Of a DNA stretch of 64,000 nt, positions 36,143 through 43,277 are shown in pieces. A model generated the notes under the pieces. The model saw nothing but the letters and a program-made list of their open reading frames with translations, was not told the DNA's origin and ran no database searches. The DNA is from Clostridiales bacterium UBA3259 (GTDB lineage Bacteria > Bacillota_A > Clostridia > Oscillospirales > Oscillospiraceae). A program made the position numbers and the translations under genes. The stretch lies in assembly GCA_002362625.1 (NCBI GenBank), contig DEUP01000001.1, forward strand, positions 3,936-67,935. Direction: 5' to 3'. The stretch's first letter is position 1; each line of letters opens with the position of its first letter.

Positions 36143-38284
36143 ATGGATTATTTAAAGGACTTGAATCCCCAGCAGTTGGAGGCTGCAACCACAACGGAAG
36201 GGTGCATTCGTGTGGTGGCGGGAGCCGGCTCCGGAAAGACGAAAACCCTGACGGCTAGGTATATGTACCTGGTGGATCAGCTGGGCATTTCCACGGCAAA
36301 CATTCTCTGCGTCACCTTCACCAACAAGGCGGCGGCGGAGATGAAAAAGCGGATCCGACGAACCCTTCCCGACCAGGATCTGGGCAGGATCACCACCTTC
36401 CACGGCTTCTGCGTGGGCCTTCTCAAAGAAGACTGCCATGTGGTGCGGTATCCCACCACCTTTATCGTTCTGGACGAAGAGGACAAGGAAGCCATGCTGC
36501 GCACGGTGTTTGAGGATCTGGGGATCACCAGCCGGGAGCTGACGGTGAAGGAGGCCATCGACCATATCGGTTGGAGAAAAGGCGGTCGTGGGTATGTGAA
36601 GACCCTGATTGGAGACCCGGAGCGGCTGAGGACGCTGTCCGCCGAGGCAACGACCCTGAAGGATAAGGTCATGTACCGCTACTTTTACGAGCAGAGAAAG
36701 TGCTATGGGCTGGACTTTGACGATCTTATCTACTTTGCCCTGTATATTTTGGAGCAGGACAGGGAAACCCGGGAGAAGTGGCAGTCCCGGCTGGAATACA
36801 TTATGGTGGACGAGTTTCAGGACATTGACAAGGATCAATACGCCCTGGCGGACATTCTCTCCGGGTACCACAAGAATCTGTTTGTGGTGGGCGACCCGGA
36901 TCAGACCATTTACACCTGGCGGGGCGCGGACGTAAAGTTCATACTGGAATTTGACAGCCGTCATGAAAACGTCAAAACCATATACTTAAACACCAACTAC
37001 CGCTCCATACCTCAGATCCTCACCGCCTCCAACGCCCTGATTGACAAAAACCGGGATCGTCTGAAAAAGCAGCTCACCGCTGTCCGGCCTGACGATAAAA
37101 AGCCCCTCTACTTCCACGCCAAAACCGGCCAGCTGGAAGCGGACTGGATGACGGCCAACATGCGGGCCCTCCATGACGGGGGCGTGCCCTATTCCGCCAT
37201 GGGCGTTCTCTACCGTGCCCACTATGTTTCCCGGACGGTGGAGGAATCCCTGATCCGGAACAAAATTCCCTATGTGCTGTATTCCGGCGTGGAATTTTAT
37301 AAGCGGAAGGAAATCAAGGATGTGCTGTGCTATCTGCGGATGATCTATTCCGGAGACGATATCAGCTTCCTGCGGACGGTGAATGAGCCCCGCCGGGGCG
37401 TGGGCCGCACCCGGATTGGGGCGCTGAAGGAGTTTGCGGCGCTGAACCAGTGCAGCCTGTATGAAGCGCTGAAGACGAATCTGGAAACAGAGCTGTTCCA
37501 CCGGTGCCGGGCCAAGGAATATGTGCGGCTCATTGAAAAGTACCGGGCTATCTTTGACGGAATGGATCTGACAGATCTGTTGGCGGGTATTTTAGCGGAA
37601 AGCGGCTATGAGGACATGCTCCGCTCCTGCGGCGAGGAAGAGCGGCTTGACAACCTGGCGGAGCTGAAGCAGGCCATCTACGACTTCGAGCGGAAGGCGG
37701 GGGAGGAGGTTACCTTAGGAAACTATCTGGATCACGCGGCCCTCTTTACCAACATGGATCAGACGGAAAAGGCCCAGGCGGTGAAGCTCATGACCATCCA
37801 CGCCGCCAAGGGCCTGGAATTCCCGGTGGTGTTCCTGTGCGGCATGTCCGAGGGGATATTCCCCGGCAAGCGGGCCAATACCCGGGAAAAGCTGGAGGAG
37901 GAGCGGCGGCTGTGCTACGTTGCCTTCACCCGGGCCAGGGATCGGCTGTACCTTTCCGACGCGGCGGGAACCAATTATGACGGCTCCTTCCGGTATCCCA
38001 GCCGGTTCCTGTTCAACGCCGAAAAAGAGAACGTAGAATACGCCGTTCCCCTTGACCCGGAGCTGGAAGAGCGGGCTCTGGAGCAGATCCGCCGGACGGA
38101 GGACGTGGATTCCCGCCCGGAGCAGCCCAGCGAGCTGATCGGCAAACGGGTCTTGCATCCGGTGTTCGGAGAGGGCAGCGTCATCGGCATTCCCAGGGGG
38201 CAGGAAGGGGTTATCATCCAGTTTGACACCATGGTGACGCCAAGAACCTTTGGGCCCACCGCGAAGATTACCTATTTATCCTGA
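36143..38284 (+). CDS. pcrA: UvrD/PcrA-family 3'-5' DNA helicase
   Basis: This superfamily 1A helicase has Walker A VAGAGSGKTKTL (about 29-40), Walker B VDEFQDIDKDQYAL, GDPDQTIYTWRGA, KGLEFPVVFLCGMSEG and YVAFTRARDRLYLS. The C-terminus (about 665-713, IGKRVLHPVFGEGSVI) is the Tudor-like RNA-polymerase contact domain typical of PcrA. The start at 36143 follows GGGAGGCGG; an ATG at 36128 lies within that region. The 713-residue length fits PcrA. It acts in replication and transcription-coupled repair. Confidence 0.93.
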   Translation: MDYLKDLNPQQLEAATTTEGCIRVVAGAGSGKTKTLTARYMYLVDQLGISTANILCVTFTNKAAAEMKKRIRRTLPDQDLGRITTFHGFCVGLLKEDCHVVRYPTTFIVLDEEDKEAMLRTVFEDLGITSRELTVKEAIDHIGWRKGGRGYVKTLIGDPERLRTLSAEATTLKDKVMYRYFYEQRKCYGLDFDDLIYFALYILEQDRETREKWQSRLEYIMVDEFQDIDKDQYALADILSGYHKNLFVVGDPDQTIYTWRGADVKFILEFDSRHENVKTIYLNTNYRSIPQILTASNALIDKNRDRLKKQLTAVRPDDKKPLYFHAKTGQLEADWMTANMRALHDGGVPYSAMGVLYRAHYVSRTVEESLIRNKIPYVLYSGVEFYKRKEIKDVLCYLRMIYSGDDISFLRTVNEPRRGVGRTRIGALKEFAALNQCSLYEALKTNLETELFHRCRAKEYVRLIEKYRAIFDGMDLTDLLAGILAESGYEDMLRSCGEEERLDNLAELKQAIYDFERKAGEEVTLGNYLDHAALFTNMDQTEKAQAVKLMTIHAAKGLEFPVVFLCGMSEGIFPGKRANTREKLEEERRLCYVAFTRARDRLYLSDAAGTNYDGSFRYPSRFLFNAEKENVEYAVPLDPELEERALEQIRRTEDVDSRPEQPSELIGKRVLHPVFGEGSVIGIPRGQEGVIIQFDTMVTPRTFGPTAKITYLS

Positions 38285-38294
38285 TATATGGAAG

Positions 38295-38323
38295 CGGCCT
38301 CCGATCTCCGGAGGCCGTTTTTT
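38295..38323 (+). terminator. Terminator after pcrA
   Basis: CGGCCTCCG / CGGAGGCCG stem with a short loop and TTTTTT directly after. It lies between convergent pcrA and the ABC permease gene. Confidence 0.9.
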
Positions 38324-39566
38324 ACAGATGGCGCCGCTTATAAGCGTGAACGGACGCCCAGAGCCAAAGGGGAATTTCCAGAACGCTGCCGAGGAGCAGG
38401 GCGAAGGGATACCAGAGGGACAGATCGCCCAGGTGCAGGAAATTGAGGAAAAGCACCTCATAGAGGAAGCTGTTGGCCAATCCGATGCCGCCGTCTGGCA
38501 GGAAAGAGCGAACCCACAGGTCTATCCTTTCGGGCAAAAGGGAGTAGGTCAGGATGGGAAGCATGCACAGAAGCAGAGACAGGGAAGAGGAGGCGTATAC
38601 GGATTTACAAACGGCGGAGAGAAACAGGATGCACAAAACCGTGGCAAGAAAAGCGAGAAGACCGACAGCCGCGCCCAGCAGCATCAGCTGGCCGATGGTT
38701 ATGGGGAGCAGACTGGATGCGCTCCAAATGAGCTGGACAGAGGTTTTCAGGGTGTCCCAGCCAAAGGCGAAGCCTTCCACCAGCAGGTAGATACTCATGC
38801 AGATAAGATACATGAGGGAGGTAATGGTCAGCGTGGCCTTGATTTTTGCCAGAGCCAGAGGCGTCCGGCCGTATTTGGCGCAGCGGAGAATATTGTCTGA
38901 GCCGGTCTGATAGTCGCTGGAAAAGATGGGGGCGGCGATAAGCGCGCCAACGATGGTAAGAACAAATGTAAGTATAACCTGGTAGTCCAGGGCGTCGGTA
39001 TTGAAGCCGGGATAATAGGTAAAGGGCATTTCCACGGTGGAATAAAGCGCCTTCGCCTGACGGACGGCGGCGGGGTGGGCGGACTGCTCCATCCGCAGCA
39101 CATCGTCCAGCCGCTGGACGCACCGGTCGTAAAAACGCAGCGCGTCTTCTTCCGTCAGCTCCTGATAGCTTGGCGCCGCGCCGGTTTTGGAATCGGCGTT
39201 TACCTCCCGCAGACGATAGACCAGACTGGAAATGGGGGCGATTTTCTCGCAGTATTCACTGTCGGGCATATCAAACCACATACCGTCTTCGCCGTATTGG
39301 GCATAGCTTTCCTGGTATTGGGCCAGAGCGGCGGCGATTTTTTCCTCCGTCACTTCGCCTGAGTAGGCTTTCCATGCCTCCTTGCGCATGGAAATGGCAT
39401 CCATCCCTTTGACAAGGGTTTCCTGACCATTTTCTTCGTAGGCGTATTCTACAAAGGAGATGGGGCAGTATGCGAACACAAAGGTTATCAGCAGAGAAAA
39501 CAGAAGCAGAAGCCGGACAGAACGGGTTTTCAGCTGCCGCTTCAATTCCACACGGTACAGGCCCAT
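38322..39566 (-). CDS. ABC-2 type transporter permease
   Basis: The 414-residue membrane protein has one N-terminal transmembrane helix (SVRLLLLFSLLITFVFAYCP), a roughly 170-residue extracytoplasmic loop, and about five helices after residue 205 (VILTFVLTIVGALIAAPIF, ATLTITSLMYLICMSIYLLV and others). The start overlaps the ATPase stop region (TGAAATG). The substrate is not evident. It is the last gene of a sigma factor/membrane protein/ATPase/permease operon, so its expression probably answers the ECF sigma factor. Confidence 0.85.
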   Translation of the reverse strand: MGLYRVELKRQLKTRSVRLLLLFSLLITFVFAYCPISFVEYAYEENGQETLVKGMDAISMRKEAWKAYSGEVTEEKIAAALAQYQESYAQYGEDGMWFDMPDSEYCEKIAPISSLVYRLREVNADSKTGAAPSYQELTEEDALRFYDRCVQRLDDVLRMEQSAHPAAVRQAKALYSTVEMPFTYYPGFNTDALDYQVILTFVLTIVGALIAAPIFSSDYQTGSDNILRCAKYGRTPLALAKIKATLTITSLMYLICMSIYLLVEGFAFGWDTLKTSVQLIWSASSLLPITIGQLMLLGAAVGLLAFLATVLCILFLSAVCKSVYASSSLSLLLCMLPILTYSLLPERIDLWVRSFLPDGGIGLANSFLYEVLFLNFLHLGDLSLWYPFALLLGSVLEIPLWLWASVHAYKRRHL

Positions 39567-39567
39567 T

Positions 39568-40449
39568 TCACTTCGCCTCCTTATTTTCCTGGGGAAACAG
39601 ATACAGGTACAGGTCCTCCAGCCGGGGAGGCGCCGCTTTGGAATCCGGGGTACGGGGGCCGTCCGCAAGATAGCGGATGGAGACGGTGGCGGCGTCCTCG
39701 TTGCGCAGGTTGATAATGGGCAGCTCCTTTTCATACCGCGCAAGCGCTTCCACGGGGATGCTGCCGGTATAGACCTTTCCTTTCACCATTTTGACCAGTT
39801 CCTCCGTGGTTCCCGTGGCAAGGAGCTTCCCGTCCTTCATGACGGCGTTGCAAGTCGCGATATACTCCACGTCCGACACAATATGGGTGGAGATCAGCAC
39901 AATCCGGTCATGGGCAAATTCAGACAGGAGATTGCGAAAGCGCACCCGTTCTCCGGGATCCAGGCCGCTGGTAGGCTCGTCCAGAATGAGCACCTCCGGG
40001 TCATTCAACAGGGCCTGAGCGATTCCCACACGGCGCTTCATGCCCCCGGACAGCTTGATGATCTTCTTGTTCGCTACTTCGGTCAGGGTAAGCTGCTCTA
40101 AAAGCGCCTGGATTTTTTCCTTGCTGTCCTGACGGGGAAGGCCCTTCAGGGCGGCCATATAGTGAAGGTAGTCGGATACCGTAAACTCCGGGTAGAACCC
40201 GAATTCCTGGGGCAGGTATCCAAATATCTCCCGGTAGCCTTCCCCCAGAAGGTCAATGGGAATGCCGTCATAGAGCACCTGACCGGAGGTGGGCTTCATG
40301 ATGCCGGCCACGATGCGCATGAGGGTGGTTTTTCCGGCGCCGTTGGCGCCGAGTAAGCCCCAGACGCCAGGGGTCAGGGTGAGGGAAACGTCCTGAACGG
40401 CGGTTTTGTCTTTAAATTGCTTGGTCACATTTTGAATGGACAACTCCAT
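39568..40449 (-). CDS. ABC transporter ATP-binding protein
   Basis: The 293-residue ATPase has Walker A GANGAGKTTLM, the signature LSGGMKRRVGIAQALL, Walker B VLILDEPTSGLDP and the switch His (LISTHIVSD). The form is of the drug/lipid/antibiotic ABC-2 exporter class. The C-terminal ~70 residues follow the EELVK segment usual for this class. The ATG at 40449 follows GAAAGGATG. Partner is the overlapping permease downstream. Confidence 0.92.
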   Translation of the reverse strand: MELSIQNVTKQFKDKTAVQDVSLTLTPGVWGLLGANGAGKTTLMRIVAGIMKPTSGQVLYDGIPIDLLGEGYREIFGYLPQEFGFYPEFTVSDYLHYMAALKGLPRQDSKEKIQALLEQLTLTEVANKKIIKLSGGMKRRVGIAQALLNDPEVLILDEPTSGLDPGERVRFRNLLSEFAHDRIVLISTHIVSDVEYIATCNAVMKDGKLLATGTTEELVKMVKGKVYTGSIPVEALARYEKELPIINLRNEDAATVSIRYLADGPRTPDSKAAPPRLEDLYLYLFPQENKEAK

Positions 40450-40466
40450 GTTCTTTTCATCCTTTC

Positions 40467-41243
40467 TTATAATAGCTGAACCTCTTCATAGGAAGAGTCA
40501 TGAAAAATGCCATGGGTTTGGAAAACGCAGGAAAGGGCCAGGAGGATACAGACCAAGGCCCACAGGGGATAGGCTTTCGAAGAAAGGAAAATGGGAGGAA
40601 GATCCATCAGCAGGGCAGACCCAAGAAACAGGCTCCCACAGACCACAACGCTGTTTTGCATCAGCTTTGCACCCGGCGTGTGGCCTATGAGATACAGCAG
40701 GCCGCTGGCGGAGGCAAGAAAGGGCAGCAGCAGACACAGCAGCACGCTGCCGGGCTCCAGGTCGGTTCTTGCCAGAGCGAAGCAGAAGAGGCTGCAAAGC
40801 ATAGACAGGTCACCGATGCAGATGATCAGCAGCTTGGCCCCAAGCTGCTTGCTCCCGGAAACCTTTGCGGCCATTTCCACCTCGATCATCTGATATCGCC
40901 TGGAACGATAAAGGAAGGGCAGTGCTGTCAAAAAAATCAGAAAGGAGCAGCCGCTCAGCAGAATCCCGACGGATTTGGAATTGTCCGTAAAGGAAAGGAA
41001 CAAGGAAAAGACCACGCCGGTGAGAAGCATCAGGGTGACGGCCTGATACAGCCATATCTTCCAGCCGATGAACCGTACTTGGGTGCCCAGAAAACCCCAA
41101 TAGGACAGCCTTTTCGGAGCGGTCTTCCTGGCAAGGGAGATCTGCGCGAGGGACAGGGTTTCCCGTATATGGGCAGGGCGGACGGGAGCGTCGGCGCTGT
41201 GCAGCGCGTTTTTTAATTGGGTTTCCAGTTCGTGATTTGTCAT
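40467..41243 (-). CDS. Six-helix membrane protein of the sigma-ABC operon (possible anti-sigma partner)
   Basis: The 258-residue protein has a cytosolic N-terminus of about 60 residues (TNHELETQLKNALHSADAPVRPAHIRETLSLAQISLARK) and six hydrophobic segments (about 67-85, 93-113, 138-160, 165-185, 195-213, 220-240). It lies between the ECF sigma gene (four bases upstream) and the ABC ATPase. The position suggests a membrane anti-sigma factor, but there is no HxxxCxxC zinc motif, so a transporter accessory role is equally possible. No family was recognised with confidence. Confidence 0.6.
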   Translation of the reverse strand: MTNHELETQLKNALHSADAPVRPAHIRETLSLAQISLARKTAPKRLSYWGFLGTQVRFIGWKIWLYQAVTLMLLTGVVFSLFLSFTDNSKSVGILLSGCSFLIFLTALPFLYRSRRYQMIEVEMAAKVSGSKQLGAKLLIICIGDLSMLCSLFCFALARTDLEPGSVLLCLLLPFLASASGLLYLIGHTPGAKLMQNSVVVCGSLFLGSALLMDLPPIFLSSKAYPLWALVCILLALSCVFQTHGIFHDSSYEEVQLL

Positions 41244-41247
41244 GGGG

Positions 41248-41769
41248 TCAGCCTCCTTCCAATTGCTTTTTCAGCTTTTTTAAGGCAGAGCGGAGTTTGG
41301 ACTGGACTGTTCGCAGAGGAAGACCGGTGACTTGGGAAATTTCCCGCAGGGTCAGATCCTGACCATAGCGCAGAATCACCAATTCCCGAGTGTCCTCCGG
41401 CAGTTGCCTCACCAGTTCCCGAAAGCGCAGTTCCGATTGAAGCTGTTCCAGAGGCGAACCGGGATCGGCCAGTTCCGTGGGAATATCCTCAAAGGAGGTT
41501 TCCGTCAGGTATTTTTTCCGCTTCATGTCGATGCAGGTGTTGGCGGCGATTTGGTACAAAAAGGCCTTGAATTTCCCTCTGTGGACATACCGGTCAAAAT
41601 AGCGGATGGCCTTGAGAAAGGTTTCCTGGGCGGCGTCCTCGGCCAGGGTTGGGGTTGGGGCATGCCAAAGACAGTAGCGCAGGATCTCCGGGTAAAAGGC
41701 TTCGACCAGTTCATCCAGTGCGCCTTCATCGCCCTGGACGATCCTTTCTATCCATCTGTCTGCATCCAT
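41248..41769 (-). CDS. ECF-type RNA polymerase sigma factor
   Basis: The 173-residue factor has sigma region 2 (about 10-80, DELVEAFYPEILRYCLWH..AEDAAQETFLKAIRYFDRY, KFKAFLYQIAANTCID) and region 4 with a helix-turn-helix (about 120-168, LPEDTRELVILRYGQDLTLREISQVTGLPLRTVQSKLRSALKKL). It leads a four-gene operon with a membrane protein and an ABC exporter, so it probably controls a cell-envelope response. Upstream a TATAGT lies about 33 bases before the start with a poor -35. Confidence 0.93.
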   Translation of the reverse strand: MDADRWIERIVQGDEGALDELVEAFYPEILRYCLWHAPTPTLAEDAAQETFLKAIRYFDRYVHRGKFKAFLYQIAANTCIDMKRKKYLTETSFEDIPTELADPGSPLEQLQSELRFRELVRQLPEDTRELVILRYGQDLTLREISQVTGLPLRTVQSKLRSALKKLKKQLEGG

Positions 41770-41848
41770 TGTGTGTTTCCTCCAGAAGCGCTTCTTACTT
41801 ACTATAACGAATGATTTGGATAAAATGATTGAGGGGAAATAAAAAATA

Positions 41849-41884
41849 CCGCCTTCGGTGATTTTCGGTAATCACGGAGGGCGG
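41849..41884 (-). terminator. Terminator of the PLC-VanZ unit
   Basis: A 15-bp stem with one mismatch (CCGCCTTCGGTGATT / AATCACGGAGGGCGG) sits just past the VanZ-like gene. On the minus strand TATTTTTTATTT follows. Confidence 0.85.
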
Positions 41885-41891
41885 CATAGGG

Positions 41892-42494
41892 TTACAAAAG
41901 AGGGTAGAGAAGCGGCTCAAAGGCATCCGCCAGAAAGGGATGCAGAAAGAACATGACGCCAAAGCTGATGGCGCAGATGGCAAATACAGTTTGAATGTCG
42001 TCCTCCGGCTTCAGCTCTGGAATCAGGCGAAGGGCAAGACACCCGAAGAGCCAGCCCACAAGGGTGCCAAGGGTATTGGTTATCAGGTCATTTACATCCG
42101 TGGCCCGATACGTAAAAATTTGCAGCAGCTCAATGGTCAGGGACGTGAAGAATCCAAACAAAACCGTCCACCAGACCTTCCCAAAGCGCTTCCATAGCAC
42201 GGTCAGGAAGAAGCCCAGGGGAACGAACAGAGCAACATTGAGCAGGGAGGATTTATAAGCGGAAAACATATAGGCGAAGGGCTTCAGGTTGATGTTAAAA
42301 TCCAGCCGGACATACCGGATATCCGGAAGTCCCACCACCACATAGACGGCGCAGAGATACAAGGCCAGAAAAAAATACCAGACCGTTTTCCGCTTATTGT
42401 GAAAGCAGTGTTTATTTAACAGGCAGAAGACCGGCAGCAGCAAAATTGCTGCTGCCGTTCCATCCAGTCCCCAGAAAAACAGGGTTTTGAACAT
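41892..42494 (-). CDS. VanZ-like family membrane protein
   Basis: The 200-residue protein has about five transmembrane segments and the VanZ-like core: NINLKPFAYMF, LLNVALFVPLGFFLTVLWKRF, SLTIELLQIFTYRATDVNDLITNTLGTLVGW. The Glu-x3-Gln and Asp-Val-Asn-Asp positions are the conserved part of the family. VanZ lowers teicoplanin binding in vancomycin-resistance clusters, but most homologues have no known resistance role. It lies 18 bases after the PLC-like gene and is probably co-transcribed. Confidence 0.85.
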   Translation of the reverse strand: MFKTLFFWGLDGTAAAILLLPVFCLLNKHCFHNKRKTVWYFFLALYLCAVYVVVGLPDIRYVRLDFNINLKPFAYMFSAYKSSLLNVALFVPLGFFLTVLWKRFGKVWWTVLFGFFTSLTIELLQIFTYRATDVNDLITNTLGTLVGWLFGCLALRLIPELKPEDDIQTVFAICAISFGVMFFLHPFLADAFEPLLYPLL

Positions 42495-42512
42495 GATTGA
42501 ACGCTCCTAAAT

Positions 42513-43064
42513 TCAAATAATCGGAGGAAGAAACAGAACGGCCAGCACACAGCAGCAGGCCCGCAGGGCGTATTTCGCATCGGTGTGGATGTTTGCCGGG
42601 AGCGTGCAGTAGACCTTGTGATAGCGGTAAATGGCCTCCATAATGGAGCGGGCGTTTTCGCGGGTGATCTTTGGGTCACTTTGGATGTAGCTGAGAAAGT
42701 GGTCCTGAAGGGCGGCCTCATATTCCCGGTGATCTCCCAGGTTGGTGGTGAACATATCGTTATGGGCATATGTAAAGGCATCGGTGGTATAGTGAATCAG
42801 CTTTCCCAGGGTGTAGTAGTCAAACAGGTTCAGCTGATCCTTGGACTCCAGACGTCGGGCGATGTGACGCATGAAGGAACGGGCGTTCAGATAATTGTGG
42901 CCCCGCAGCCACTGGTAATGGATGGAACCCTTTATATACGTGGCGGGATTCCGGTCCGGCTCAATGCAGCCAAAGAGAAAGGCCTTTTGATACCGCTGGG
43001 GAATGCCCTCCATATAATGCGCAACCAGATATTCACCAAGCATGCGATGACTTTTTCCCCGCAT
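42513..43064 (-). CDS. Zinc-dependent phospholipase C-like protein
   Basis: The 183-residue protein starts MRGKSHRMLGEYL. It has the His/Asp pattern of the zinc-dependent PLC/S1-P1 nuclease fold: H6, FGCIEPDRNPATYIKGS, HNYLNARSFM, KLIHYTTDAFTYAHND, DHREYE. There is no signal peptide, so it is likely cytosolic, unlike secreted clostridial PLC toxins. A C-terminal hydrophobic tail (ACCCVLAVLFLPPII) may anchor it. The substrate is unknown. It heads a two-gene unit with the VanZ-like gene. Confidence 0.75.
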   Translation of the reverse strand: MRGKSHRMLGEYLVAHYMEGIPQRYQKAFLFGCIEPDRNPATYIKGSIHYQWLRGHNYLNARSFMRHIARRLESKDQLNLFDYYTLGKLIHYTTDAFTYAHNDMFTTNLGDHREYEAALQDHFLSYIQSDPKITRENARSIMEAIYRYHKVYCTLPANIHTDAKYALRACCCVLAVLFLPPII

Positions 43065-43112
43065 TGTACCGCTCCTTTTTCTGAACCGCTTCAGGCTCTT
43101 GATGGTGCTTGC

Positions 43113-43121
43113 ATTATAGCA
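43113..43121 (-). promoter_or_regulatory. Extended -10 promoter of the PLC-VanZ unit
   Basis: On the minus strand TGC directly precedes TATAAT (-10 at 43113-43118), about 49 bases before the ATG. The -35 is unclear. The rest of the gap to 43241 shows no gene. Confidence 0.5.
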
Positions 43122-43241
43122 TGTTTTTTCCGGAATGTGTGAACATTAAAAGGATCTTAAAACAAATCAGAGGTTTTCCCAATGGGAAATCAAAAACATT
43201 ATGTGATCTTTGTGCGAAATCACAAGCACCTCCCAGGAAGG

Positions 43242-43273
43242 CTTTCCCCGCTGCCTGCATAGCAGCGGGGAAG
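43242..43273 (-). terminator. Hairpin after the Ser/Thr kinase gene
   Basis: CTTTCCCCGCTGC / GCAGCGGGGAAG is a 12-bp stem just past the kinase stop. There is no T-tract. Confidence 0.55.
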
Positions 43274-43277
43274 CGGG

